Positions 27,249 through 36,468 of a DNA stretch of 64,000 nt are shown here, piece after piece. The stretch is from an uncultured Draconibacterium sp. (GTDB taxonomy: Bacteria > Bacteroidota > Bacteroidia > Bacteroidales > Prolixibacteraceae). The first letter of the stretch is position 1, and each line of letters starts with the position of its first letter. Under the pieces are notes generated by a model. It did not search any database. It was not told the origin of the DNA and was given only the letters and a program-made list of their open reading frames with translations. The translations under genes were made by a program, and so were the position numbers. Location of the stretch: positions 785,001-849,000 of the forward strand of contig NZ_OY776414.1 in NCBI RefSeq assembly GCF_963675585.1, read 5' to 3'.

Positions 27249-29192
27249 TTAGTTTACAGGCAGGGTAATTTTGAAAGTTGTACCAACACCCACCGTACTT
27301 TCAAGATCGAGTGTGGCACTGTGTTTTTCAATTATTTTCGCTACCAAATCGAGTCCGATTCCGGTTCCTTCTCCGGCCTTTTTGGTTGTAAAAAACGGTT
27401 CAAATATTTTTTCTTTTATATCATCCGGTATCCCAATTCCTGTATCGCTAATGCTTATCTGAACTTTTTCGCCCAGATTTTTCGCAGTTATGGTTAGCTC
27501 GCCTTTGTTGTCCATTGCCTGAATCGAGTTGGAAATCAGGTTGGTCCAAACTTGTACCAATTCGTCGGGATAACAATTCACCAACGGAATTTCATCGTAA
27601 TTTTTAGTTATCTCAATTCCTTGTTTTAAACGGTTGTGCTGAAGTATTAATACCGTTTCGATATTGTCTAATAAGTTGGCTTTTTCTTTTGAGCCACCTT
27701 GATCTTTGTGCGAGAATTTTTTTAATGCAAATACAATTTTAGATGCTTTATCGACCGCTAATTTTATGTTTTCCGAGTTTTTTCGAACCGAATAAATATC
27801 TTTTATTGATTTTAAAATGAATTCGGGATTCTCAACGTTTAGCAGAGGCATTACCTGGTCAACTTTTTCGTATAAATTAAGGTAAATAAGCATCTCGGTA
27901 ACTTCAAAAGCATTCTCAAATCCAGCTTCCGTAAGTTTTAATTTTATTTCTTTTTTATACTGTCTTTTTTCTTTCGAAGTGAGCGTATATTTCTGACGGT
28001 CGATTAATTCCATGATCCGTAAAAAAGCCACCAAATCAGATTTGGATAGTTTTGTAAATAATATATAGATGTTTTGTAATGAGGCATCTAACGAAGCTGA
28101 AATATTATCTACCGACGCATTAATTGCGCCAATTGGAGTATTGATCTCGTGTGCAATTCCGGCAATTAAATGACCCAGTGCTCCCATTTTTTCCGACTGA
28201 ACCAGTTGGTTTTGGGTGTTTTTCAAATTCTGAATGGTGTCTTCCAATTCAAGTTTGGTTTTGGTCATTTCTTTTAAGTTCCGGCTCAGCTCTTTTTCAT
28301 GCGATTTTAATTCTTCATTGAGTACTTTTAATTTCGACTCACTTTTTCGAATTTGAGTAATATCAATTTGAATTCCGAGGATTCCTTTTGTGTTTAAATA
28401 GTCCAGCTTAAAAGGTTGTATTCTCGATTTTACAATCAGTCCGTCTTCTTTGTCAAAATCACCTTCTTCATGTGTAATCCCAATACCGCTATCAAGAATT
28501 TGTTTTTCACGATCGAGTTTTTCCTGAGCAAATTCTTTGGGGTAAAAATCAAAATCAGATTTACCGATCAATTCCTCGGGTGTGAGGCCATAGTTTTTTG
28601 CCACAGGAGTATTGGCAAGAATAAATCTTCCCTTGTCATCTTTTAAAAAAATCTTTTCAGGAATTTCGTTAATAATATTTAGCAGAAGTTGTTGTCTGTC
28701 GTCAACCTCTTTTTTTAATTTGCTGATGTATTCGTTGTTTACTTGCATTTCCTCGAGGTTCTTACGTAGTTCTTCCTCTTGTTTTTGCAATTCAGCGTTT
28801 TGGCTTTTTATAAGTTCTTCCTGTCTTTTTCGTTCGGTAATTTCGTGTGCCACACCTTCAATTGAAATCAAATTTCCACTATCGTCAAAAAGTGGAGATT
28901 CAGTAATTTCAATAACCTTAATCTTTTTATTTTTTGTATAAAGTTCGAGTTCAAAGGTTTTTTGTTTGTGTCCGCTTGCACTTTTCCGAAGCGTCTCAAG
29001 CGTTTGTTTGTTCAACTCGCTGTCGGTCATGTGTTTTACCAGTCCGCCGTAGGCTTCTTCAACACTGTAGCCTAATACTTTTTCAACAGATGGACTTATG
29101 TACAAGTACTCTCCTTGCAGATTGTGCGAGTAGAAAAAATATTCATTTTCCAAACTCTCAATTAGCCTTTTATATTTAGTATTATCTTCCAT
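27249..29192 (-). CDS. PAS-PAS sensor histidine kinase
   Basis: A soluble kinase of 647 aa. PAS domain 1 spans about residues 10-125 (YLYISPSVEKVLGYS), followed by a coiled coil of 125-170, PAS domain 2 about 170-285 (GRFILANTPVAKNYGLTPEE), and a long coiled coil 285-335. The phosphoacceptor is His348 in GIAHEINTPIGAINAS, and the C-terminal ATPase has NLISNSIQAM, DTGIGIPDD and GTGIGLDL. No membrane segments, so it senses a cytoplasmic signal, possibly through a PAS cofactor. The two regulators follow. Confidence 0.92.
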   Translation of the reverse strand: MEDNTKYKRLIESLENEYFFYSHNLQGEYLYISPSVEKVLGYSVEEAYGGLVKHMTDSELNKQTLETLRKSASGHKQKTFELELYTKNKKIKVIEITESPLFDDSGNLISIEGVAHEITERKRQEELIKSQNAELQKQEEELRKNLEEMQVNNEYISKLKKEVDDRQQLLLNIINEIPEKIFLKDDKGRFILANTPVAKNYGLTPEELIGKSDFDFYPKEFAQEKLDREKQILDSGIGITHEEGDFDKEDGLIVKSRIQPFKLDYLNTKGILGIQIDITQIRKSESKLKVLNEELKSHEKELSRNLKEMTKTKLELEDTIQNLKNTQNQLVQSEKMGALGHLIAGIAHEINTPIGAINASVDNISASLDASLQNIYILFTKLSKSDLVAFLRIMELIDRQKYTLTSKEKRQYKKEIKLKLTEAGFENAFEVTEMLIYLNLYEKVDQVMPLLNVENPEFILKSIKDIYSVRKNSENIKLAVDKASKIVFALKKFSHKDQGGSKEKANLLDNIETVLILQHNRLKQGIEITKNYDEIPLVNCYPDELVQVWTNLISNSIQAMDNKGELTITAKNLGEKVQISISDTGIGIPDDIKEKIFEPFFTTKKAGEGTGIGLDLVAKIIEKHSATLDLESTVGVGTTFKITLPVN

Positions 29193-29408
29193 TCGTTCGT
29201 AAGTTAAAGTTGTTGTTAAAATCAGTGTCGTTCACCAGATTGTAACTTGTAAAAGAATGTCCGTTAGTATTTATTTAATGGTTATTGCAGGTTTGCTGGT
29301 ATAACGAACATTGCATCAAAAATATAATTTTATTGGAATTGACAGTGGTTGAGATGCTGATTTAATTGGAACAACAGATGATTTTGCACTAGGCAAATTT
29401 AGAGGCCA

Positions 29409-30746
29409 CTATAACTCACCGGAATTTGTATTTGGCTTTTTATAGTTCCACAGAATGGCTGCATTTAAAATGTAGCTTGAAATAATGATTGTATTTCCCG
29501 CAAGTTCAGAACCGGCAGTCTGGATTATTTTACCTGCTAAGGCAGTTGTACCGCCAATTAGAATTGCTGTAGCTACCCGTTTTTTATTCACCTTAATTTT
29601 TAAAAGGCCGGCCAGTGTTGGAACTACAAATGCTCCCGAGAAAAACGTTAAAGCAAGCAAAAGTGCCTGAATAATTGAAGTAACAAAAAGTGCAATTAAC
29701 AGACTTGCTGCTCCTGTAAATAAGATGAAATACCGGGTAAGTTTTAACGAATTGCTTTTATTCAGGTTGCCGGTTATCAGTTCGCTAACAATTATCGATG
29801 ATGTTAAAAGCGTTGTATCTGCCGATGACATAACAGCCGATAACAAGGCTGCAATAAAGAGTCCGTAGGCCCAGCCGGGTAAAAGATGTTCGGCAAATGC
29901 CACAATCCCTGCACCTGTTTCGTTGGCATAAATTCCAAGATAGGTTAGTACAAATGAGGTGGGTATAAGAATAAGCGCAACAAGTAAAATACTCCGCGAA
30001 GCTGTTTTTTCGTTTTTTGCACAAAATACCCGCGAATAAATATCGGGGCCAACCACAAAAGTTACCGAGTAGGTGAGTATTAAAATGAGCAAATCGATAA
30101 GCGAAAATTTGGTATTAAAAAGCAGCGAAAACTGAAATGTTTCGAAAGTATGTTCCATCGGATTCATTCTGGCGAACACAAATAAAAATACGAGGCCTCC
30201 AATAATCAGAACAGCTTGTAAAGTATCTGTTTTTAAGATACTGTGTTGACCACCCAATAAGGTGTACGAAATAAAAACAAGCCCCGAAACAATAGCCGCA
30301 TTCTGGTACGATATAAAACCTAGCCCATTGAGAATTTTAGCTGCAGCAATAATTTGCGCAGCCACAATTCCGATCCAGGCAATCGGAATAATTACCGATG
30401 AAATGGTTTCTGCTTTTTTCCCGTAAAAAGTACCTAAAAGTTCGGGCAAGGTGTAGTTTCCGTAACGTCGCACATATTTTGAGATTGGAATAAGTACAAA
30501 CAATCCGAGGGCAGCAGAAAATAGAAACCACAAACCCGGCCAGCCTAATTTTTGGCTGAGTTCGATTGTTCCTAAAATAGCTGAACCTCCTAAAATTGTG
30601 GCGAGCAAACTTCCTGAAACCGGAATTAATCCGGCCTTTTTACCGGCTACAAAATAGTCGTCAGGTGTTTTAATCCGAAAAGCAGAATAAACACCTATTC
30701 CGACAATAAAAACGAAGTATATTAAAATTGTAATTTCAGCTTGCAT
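29409..30746 (-). CDS. Sodium:solute symporter family transporter
   Basis: An inner-membrane transporter of 445 aa with about 13 hydrophobic segments. The N-terminal ILIYFVFIVGIGVYSAFRIK then DDYFVAGKKAGLIPVSGSLL is the sodium/solute symporter signature, and SSADTTLLTSSIIVSEL is the segment usually involved in sodium binding. The substrate cannot be read (proline, sugar or other). It is a single gene, divergent from the GNAT/ATP-grasp gene. Confidence 0.88.
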   Translation of the reverse strand: MQAEITILIYFVFIVGIGVYSAFRIKTPDDYFVAGKKAGLIPVSGSLLATILGGSAILGTIELSQKLGWPGLWFLFSAALGLFVLIPISKYVRRYGNYTLPELLGTFYGKKAETISSVIIPIAWIGIVAAQIIAAAKILNGLGFISYQNAAIVSGLVFISYTLLGGQHSILKTDTLQAVLIIGGLVFLFVFARMNPMEHTFETFQFSLLFNTKFSLIDLLILILTYSVTFVVGPDIYSRVFCAKNEKTASRSILLVALILIPTSFVLTYLGIYANETGAGIVAFAEHLLPGWAYGLFIAALLSAVMSSADTTLLTSSIIVSELITGNLNKSNSLKLTRYFILFTGAASLLIALFVTSIIQALLLALTFFSGAFVVPTLAGLLKIKVNKKRVATAILIGGTTALAGKIIQTAGSELAGNTIIISSYILNAAILWNYKKPNTNSGEL

Positions 30747-30786
30747 AATTAAGTCGACAAATATCGGAATTAATGTTTCAATATAG

Positions 30787-30794
30787 TATTTTTG
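30787..30794 (+). promoter_or_regulatory. Candidate -7 box of the GNAT/ATP-grasp-SET unit
   Basis: TATTTTTG matches TAnnTTTG exactly; a start near 30801 would give a 5' UTR of about 137 bases. No -33 box was seen, so confidence is limited. Confidence 0.35.
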
Positions 30795-30937
30795 TTCGTC
30801 AATAAAATAAAAAACGGCATCGTATAATTTTGTTTATTGATCCTGTAAACAAGTGCGCAGCAAGGAAGCTGTAAACTGATACAAGGGGAGTTTAGTGATA
30901 ATAATGTAACAATTGTGTTTGATTTATATCGCAATAA

Positions 30938-32896
30938 ATGGAATTAAATATTAGAAAGTCGCAATCTGGTGATTTTCATTTTCTCGAAAAGTTAGAAAAA
31001 GATTCTTTCCCAAACTTTCAACAAAGTTCACGAAAAAGTATTCAACGTAGCCTGACCAGTAAATTTCAGGAAGTATTAATAATTGAAACAAAAGGCAATA
31101 AACGGGTTTCGATAGGCGCAGTGGTTTTGTTTAAATACAAACAGGCCTTGCGCATTTACTCCATTGCTGTTTTGCCGGAATACCGTAACAAAGGACTCGG
31201 TACCATTGCAATGAACCATGTGAAAAATATGGCCCTCGCCAAACAATACAAAAAAGTATTGATTGAGGTTCATGTTAAAAACAAAAGTTTGATTGATTGG
31301 TACAAAACAAACGGATTTAAGGAAACCCATGTAATTAAGGACTATTACACAAACGGTGAGGATGCCTTAAAAATGGAATACATTTCTGAATTAGTGGACA
31401 TACCCAAAAAAACAAACAACATTATTGTTATCAATCAACCGCATAAATGGACTTTTAGCGATGCGAATGCCAAAGTTATTTCTGTAAAAGAATACATAAG
31501 TAATCCGGTTTATCATACCAGCAGCGACATGCGGGTTTTTAATTTGTGCAGCTCGTACAAATACCAGAGTTATGGTTATTATGTATCCTTGCTGGCCTCG
31601 GCGCGTGGTCACCGGGTAATTCCTAGCACCATTACCATCCGCGATTTTAAATTGCTGAATGTGATTCATTCGGCTTCATACGACCTGGAAGAGCTTATAA
31701 ATAAAGAGCTTGAAAAAGTTCCTGCTGATAAATTTAAGCTTAACATTTATTTTGGACAAACCGCAAAAAAGGGATTTAGTTTGCTGGCAAACCGGCTTTA
31801 TCAGTTGTTTGAAACTCCTCTGTTTGAAATTGAATTTATAAAGCAGGATAAATGGATTATTAAAGGAATTAAGGTTTTAACACTGAATAAACTGCCGGAA
31901 AGCGAAATCGAGTACATCAATGAATTTGCCCGGAAATATTTTAACAAACGACGGTTTAACAAAACCAAAATCATCAATTACAAGTACGACATTGCAATTC
32001 TGATCGATCCGGAGGAACAAACACCTCCATCGTGCAAGCGGGCGTTGCAAAAGTTTAAAAGTGCTGCCAACCGAAAAGGACTCTACGCCGAATTTATTAC
32101 AAAGGCCGATTTTGATAAACTGAATGAATTTGACGCGCTGTTTATTCGCGAAACCACAAGTGTAAATAATCATACCTACGAATTTTCGCGAATGGCTTAC
32201 GCCGAAGGCCTCGTGGTTATTGATGATCCGTGGTCGATACTAAGGTGCTCGAACAAGATTTTTCAGAATGAGATTTTTAGAAAACATAAAATACTAACGC
32301 CTCAAACGGTTGTATTTACCAAGAATATTTTTGAGAAAAAAGACCTGGATAATATGAATTATCCGCTGGTTTTAAAACAGCCCGACAGTGCCTTCTCGCT
32401 GGGGATTACGAAAGTAGAAAACAGGGAAGAAGCGTTAAATGCAATAACCGAATTGTTTAAAAAATCGGATATGATTGTTTGTCAGGAGTTTCTGTATTCC
32501 GAATTTGACTGGCGAATTGGCATTCTGGACAACAACCCTATTTTTGCCTGCAAATACTACATGTCGAAAGGGCACTGGCAAATTTACAACTGGGCGGGCG
32601 AAGCAGAAGAGAACTCCGGAGATTCTGAAACAGTAGATATTGAGGAGGTTCCGGAAGAAGTAATTCGAATAGCGCTTAAAGCTGCTGCCTTAATTGGTGA
32701 CGGATTGTACGGAGTGGATTTAAAATTGGTAAACGACAAGGTGTATGTGGTTGAAGTAAACGACAATCCAAACATCGACGTTGATATTGAAGATTATGTT
32801 TTGAAGGACAAACTTTACGACCGGATTATTGAATCGATTTATAACCGGATCGAAATTTCGAAAAACATTCAAAAAATAAATTTCAGAAATAATTAA
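30938..32896 (+). CDS. GNAT acetyltransferase fused to RimK-like ATP-grasp ligase
   Basis: A 652-aa fusion. Residues 1-150 are a GNAT domain (acetyl-CoA motif IAVLPEYRNKGLGTIAMNHV; later VHVKNKSLIDWYKTNGF). Residues about 155-330 look like the RimK-like N-terminal (RLAN-type) domain (FNLCSSYKYQSYGYYVSLLA). Residues about 430-640 are an ATP-grasp ligase with YPLVLKQPDSAFSLG (Lys of the ATP site), VCQEFLYSEFDWRIG and the metal-binding end VYVVEVNDNPNID. ATP-grasp enzymes of this type join amino acids or peptides by amide bonds, and fusion to GNAT suggests ligation plus N-acylation of a product. A SET methyltransferase follows after 48 bases. Product and substrate are unknown. Confidence 0.87.
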   Translation: MELNIRKSQSGDFHFLEKLEKDSFPNFQQSSRKSIQRSLTSKFQEVLIIETKGNKRVSIGAVVLFKYKQALRIYSIAVLPEYRNKGLGTIAMNHVKNMALAKQYKKVLIEVHVKNKSLIDWYKTNGFKETHVIKDYYTNGEDALKMEYISELVDIPKKTNNIIVINQPHKWTFSDANAKVISVKEYISNPVYHTSSDMRVFNLCSSYKYQSYGYYVSLLASARGHRVIPSTITIRDFKLLNVIHSASYDLEELINKELEKVPADKFKLNIYFGQTAKKGFSLLANRLYQLFETPLFEIEFIKQDKWIIKGIKVLTLNKLPESEIEYINEFARKYFNKRRFNKTKIINYKYDIAILIDPEEQTPPSCKRALQKFKSAANRKGLYAEFITKADFDKLNEFDALFIRETTSVNNHTYEFSRMAYAEGLVVIDDPWSILRCSNKIFQNEIFRKHKILTPQTVVFTKNIFEKKDLDNMNYPLVLKQPDSAFSLGITKVENREEALNAITELFKKSDMIVCQEFLYSEFDWRIGILDNNPIFACKYYMSKGHWQIYNWAGEAEENSGDSETVDIEEVPEEVIRIALKAAALIGDGLYGVDLKLVNDKVYVVEVNDNPNIDVDIEDYVLKDKLYDRIIESIYNRIEISKNIQKINFRNN

Positions 32897-32944
32897 TTGC
32901 CAAATTTTATAAGTCAATAACAAGAACAACAAAACGAGTTTAAA

Positions 32945-33559
32945 ATGATACATCCTAAAACTGAACTTCGGTTTATTAACGATATTGTGGGCTACGGAGT
33001 TGTGGCTACGGAGTTTATTCCGAAAGGAACCATAACGTGGGTTTTTGACAAACTCGACAGGGAGTTTTCTCCAGCCGAATTTGAATCGATGGAAGGTGTT
33101 TACAAAGACTTACTTTGTAGTTACACTTTTCGGAACAACAAAGGGAATTATGTTTTGTGCTGGGACCATGGTCGGTATGTAAATCATAGTTTTAAATCAA
33201 ATTGTTTGTCTACGGCATATGACTTTGAAATTGCCATAAAAGACATTTTGTCGGGAGAACAGTTAACCGATGATTACGGTTACCTGAACATCATTGAACC
33301 TTTTAGAGCCTTTGATGAAGGTACCAAAAGAAAAACCGTTTATCCCGACGATTTGGTTCGCTATTCAAAAGTGTGGGATAAAAAAATTACCGGAGTTTTT
33401 GGTAAAATTCCAAACCTGAATCAACCCTTAAAAGAACTGATCTCAGAAAATACCTGGAATGAAATACTTATGGTTTGCGAACAAAAGAAAGAAATTGAGT
33501 CTATATTTAAGAATTATTACAACGACAAGGAAAATTTGCGTAATTACCAGCTGGCATAA
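32945..33559 (+). CDS. SET-domain methyltransferase
   Basis: A 204-aa protein. The SET fold is visible in order: GYGVVATEFIPKGTITWVFD (residues 16-35), then GRYVNHSFKSNC (NHS at 80-82, pseudoknot motif) and IKDILSGEQLTDDYG (DDYG at 109-112, matching the ELTYDYG-type motif). It has no pre- or post-SET zinc domain. The family methylates lysines with SAM. The C-terminal third is helical and charged. It lies 48 bases after the GNAT/ATP-grasp gene and is probably co-transcribed. The substrate is unknown; a peptide or product of the upstream ligase is possible (inference). Confidence 0.87.
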   Translation: MIHPKTELRFINDIVGYGVVATEFIPKGTITWVFDKLDREFSPAEFESMEGVYKDLLCSYTFRNNKGNYVLCWDHGRYVNHSFKSNCLSTAYDFEIAIKDILSGEQLTDDYGYLNIIEPFRAFDEGTKRKTVYPDDLVRYSKVWDKKITGVFGKIPNLNQPLKELISENTWNEILMVCEQKKEIESIFKNYYNDKENLRNYQLA

Positions 33560-33695
33560 CATTTACGGAATTGAAGATCGACTGAACTTTCTCATCGTTA
33601 ATTGGTTATAGTATTCAAAATTGCCAAAAACCAATTGAACCCGGAATCGAATCAATGTTCGCAAAATACATATATGCATCTTTCAAATTAATTCT

Positions 33696-35807
33696 ATGAA
33701 TATGAATAAGTTACTATTTCTAAGCATCTTTTTAGTTCTGTTTATTGCCGCCTGTACAACAAACGAAAAAATTGTACCACCGGTAGCAAAAAAAATATCT
33801 AAAGAACTTACCACACATGGTGATACCCGAATTGACAATTATTACTGGATGAACGAACGTGAAAATCCGGAAGTGATTGCACATTTAGAAGCTGAAAATG
33901 CCTATAAGGATGCGGTTATGAAACACACCGAACCTTTACAAACAAAGCTTTACGACGAGATTAAATCAAAAATCAAACAGGAAGATGAGTCGGTACCCTA
34001 TAAAAAAAACGGGTATTATTATTACTACAAACAACTTCCCGGTAAAGAATACGATGTAAACTGCAGAAAAAAGGGTAGTCTGGAAGCCGAGGAAGAAGTA
34101 CTCATTGATGAGAACGAATTGGCTGAAGGACATGATTATTTTGCACTTGGCGGCTTGTCAGTTAGCCCCGACAATAAACTTGTAGCTTATGGTGTTGATG
34201 TGGTGAGCCGCCGCAAGTACACCATCTATTTTAAAAACCTCGAAACCGGAGAAGTACTTGCCGATACAATTCCGTTAACCACGGGAAGAGCAACCTGGGC
34301 AAACGACAATAAAACGGTGTATTATGTGCTAAAAGACGATGTTACACTGCGTTCCGAAAAAATTATGAAACACACGCTGGGAACCTCGTCCGATAATGAT
34401 GAGGAAGTCTTTTTCGAAGAAGATGAAACCTTCTCTACCTTTATATTCAAAACCAAATCGGAAAAATACCTGATTATTGGAAGCGAAAGTACACTGACTT
34501 CCGAGTACCGGTTTTTAGATGCCGATAATCCGGTCGGAACATTTCAAGTAATCCAGCCACGCACACGCGGATTGGAATATTCTGTTGATCATTTTGGAAA
34601 CGATTTTTACATTCGTACCAACCTCGACGCGCAGAATTTCAGGTTAATGAAAACCCCCGTAAGCAAAACCGAAAAGGAGAACTGGACCGAAGTTATTGCT
34701 CATCGCAAGGACGTATATTTAGGCGGATTCAGTTTATTGAAGGATTATTTGGTGGTTTCTGAACGAAAGGAAGGAATAAATGGTTTGCGTGTCATGCCTT
34801 GGAATGGCGAAGCTTATTCCATTGAATTTGATGAAGAGGTGTACACCGTTTATCCTGATGTGAATCTGGAATTTGATACCGATATTTTCCGTTTTAGTTA
34901 CACCTCGATGACAACACCTAACTCGATTTTTGATTTCAACCTGAAAACAAAGGAACGAACACTTTTAAAGCAAATGGAAGTGTTGCGTGGATTTAATAAA
35001 GATGATTACGAAACCAAACGTATTTATGCAACAGCCGGCGATGGAACTAAAATTCCGATGACGATTGTATACAAAAAGGGCATGATGAAAAATGGTGATA
35101 ATCCCACATTACTTTATGGGTATGGGTCGTATGGAGCAACTATGGATCCAAGATTCCGTTTGTCAATACTTCCTTTGTTAGACCGAGGTTTTGTGTATGC
35201 CATAGCGCACATTAGGGGTAGCCAGATTAACGGCCGTGCCTGGTACGAAGACGGTAAATTATTGAACAAAATGAACACTTTTACCGATTTTAACGACTGC
35301 GCACAGTTTTTGATTGATGATGAATACACCAACTCTGAAAAACTTTTTGCCATGGGTGGAAGTGCAGGTGGTTTGTTAATGGGCGCTTGTATAAATCTTC
35401 GTCCCGAATTGTACAAAGGTGTTATTGCTGCTGTTCCATTTGTTGATGTGATAACTACCATGCTCGACGAAAGTATTCCTTTAACAACAGGTGAGTTCGA
35501 TGAATGGGGCAATCCTAAAATTGAAAAGTATTATTACTATATGAAAGCGTATTCGCCTTATGACAACGTGGTTGCAAAAGATTATCCGGCTTTGCTGGTT
35601 ACTACAGGTTTGCACGATTCGCAGGTACAGTACTGGGAACCAGCCAAGTGGGTGGCCAAACTTCGGGAGCTTAAAACCGACGATAATCTGCTGATTTTCC
35701 ACATAAATATGGATTACGGACACGGAGGTGCCTCCGGACGTTTTGAGTGGATAAAAGAAACCGCATTGGAGTACGCATTTATATTTGATCAATTGAAAAT
35801 GGAATAA
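33696..35807 (+). CDS. Oligopeptidase B-like S9A peptidase (lipoprotein)
   Basis: A 703-aa prolyl-oligopeptidase-family serine peptidase. A lipoprotein signal ends LFIAAC. The beta-propeller is followed by the hydrolase domain with nucleophile motif GGSAGG, the preceding GSYGATMDPRF and AHIRGSQINGRAWYEDGK, Asp in GLHDSQVQYWEP and His in DYGHGGASG. The match with oligopeptidase B (VPFVDVITTMLDESIPLT) is strong; these cleave after basic residues. The family is usually cytosolic, so the lipoprotein signal places this one in the envelope. ATG at 33702 is an alternative start. A terminator follows. Confidence 0.92.
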   Translation: MNMNKLLFLSIFLVLFIAACTTNEKIVPPVAKKISKELTTHGDTRIDNYYWMNERENPEVIAHLEAENAYKDAVMKHTEPLQTKLYDEIKSKIKQEDESVPYKKNGYYYYYKQLPGKEYDVNCRKKGSLEAEEEVLIDENELAEGHDYFALGGLSVSPDNKLVAYGVDVVSRRKYTIYFKNLETGEVLADTIPLTTGRATWANDNKTVYYVLKDDVTLRSEKIMKHTLGTSSDNDEEVFFEEDETFSTFIFKTKSEKYLIIGSESTLTSEYRFLDADNPVGTFQVIQPRTRGLEYSVDHFGNDFYIRTNLDAQNFRLMKTPVSKTEKENWTEVIAHRKDVYLGGFSLLKDYLVVSERKEGINGLRVMPWNGEAYSIEFDEEVYTVYPDVNLEFDTDIFRFSYTSMTTPNSIFDFNLKTKERTLLKQMEVLRGFNKDDYETKRIYATAGDGTKIPMTIVYKKGMMKNGDNPTLLYGYGSYGATMDPRFRLSILPLLDRGFVYAIAHIRGSQINGRAWYEDGKLLNKMNTFTDFNDCAQFLIDDEYTNSEKLFAMGGSAGGLLMGACINLRPELYKGVIAAVPFVDVITTMLDESIPLTTGEFDEWGNPKIEKYYYYMKAYSPYDNVVAKDYPALLVTTGLHDSQVQYWEPAKWVAKLRELKTDDNLLIFHINMDYGHGGASGRFEWIKETALEYAFIFDQLKME

Positions 35808-35820
35808 TTTTCTATATTTG

Positions 35821-35847
35821 AGCCTCGATTTTATCGGGGCTTTTTTT
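35821..35847 (+). terminator. Intrinsic terminator after the S9 peptidase
   Basis: AGCCTCGAT pairs with ATCGGGGCT over 9 bp with one G-U, followed by TTTTTTT. The ATG of the sigma factor gene follows the T-run directly. Confidence 0.85.
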
Positions 35848-36423
35848 ATGACTAAACCGAAAAATACTAGCGCAAGAACATACCCACTACTTGAACATGC
35901 CTTTAAACAATTGCATGAGCCGCTGTATTTTTATGCACTCAAATTTGTCGACAGTCCCGATGTTGCAAAGGATATTATACAAGATGTTTTTTTAGGTATT
36001 TTAAATTCGCAGGGCAGGTCTGATATTGATAATCTGAAAGCATATCTTTTCAGATCGGTGCGAAACAACTGCTTAAATTACATTAAACATAGCGAAGTAA
36101 AAAGTGAGTTTGCCAGGTTGGAAAAAGAGCGAATAAAACGCGAAATAGAATACTACGATATTCATCAAACGCTGGTGGAAAAAGAGCTGCAACAAAAATT
36201 GAACGAAATAATTGAAGAACTTCCCGAAAAATATAAAACTCCGTTTAAGCTAAGTCGTTTCGAAGACCTGAGCAATAAAGAAATTGCTGATAAACTGAAT
36301 TTACAGGTTCGAACCGTGGAAACACAAATTTACAGGGCTCTGAATATGATTCGTGAAAAGATTGAAAATAAGGGTCTTACCTTGCTGCATTTATTTTTTT
36401 TGAAAAAAGAACGATTTTTTTGA
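35848..36423 (+). CDS. ECF-type RNA polymerase sigma factor
   Basis: A 191-aa extracytoplasmic-function sigma factor. Region 2 has DVAKDIIQDVFLGIL and region 4 the helix-turn-helix LSNKEIADKLNLQVRTVETQ with IYRALNMIREKI. It is followed by a FecR anti-sigma and an STN-containing SusC, the usual trans-envelope signalling set in Bacteroidota: substrate binding outside activates this sigma factor, which transcribes the Sus genes. The ATG at 35848 lies directly after the terminator of the previous gene; a TTG at 35818 is rejected because it lies before the terminator hairpin. Confidence 0.92.
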   Translation: MTKPKNTSARTYPLLEHAFKQLHEPLYFYALKFVDSPDVAKDIIQDVFLGILNSQGRSDIDNLKAYLFRSVRNNCLNYIKHSEVKSEFARLEKERIKREIEYYDIHQTLVEKELQQKLNEIIEELPEKYKTPFKLSRFEDLSNKEIADKLNLQVRTVETQIYRALNMIREKIENKGLTLLHLFFLKKERFF

Positions 36424-36468
36424 CGTAGACAGCTGCTAACAATTGTCTACTTGGATATCACTGTAACT

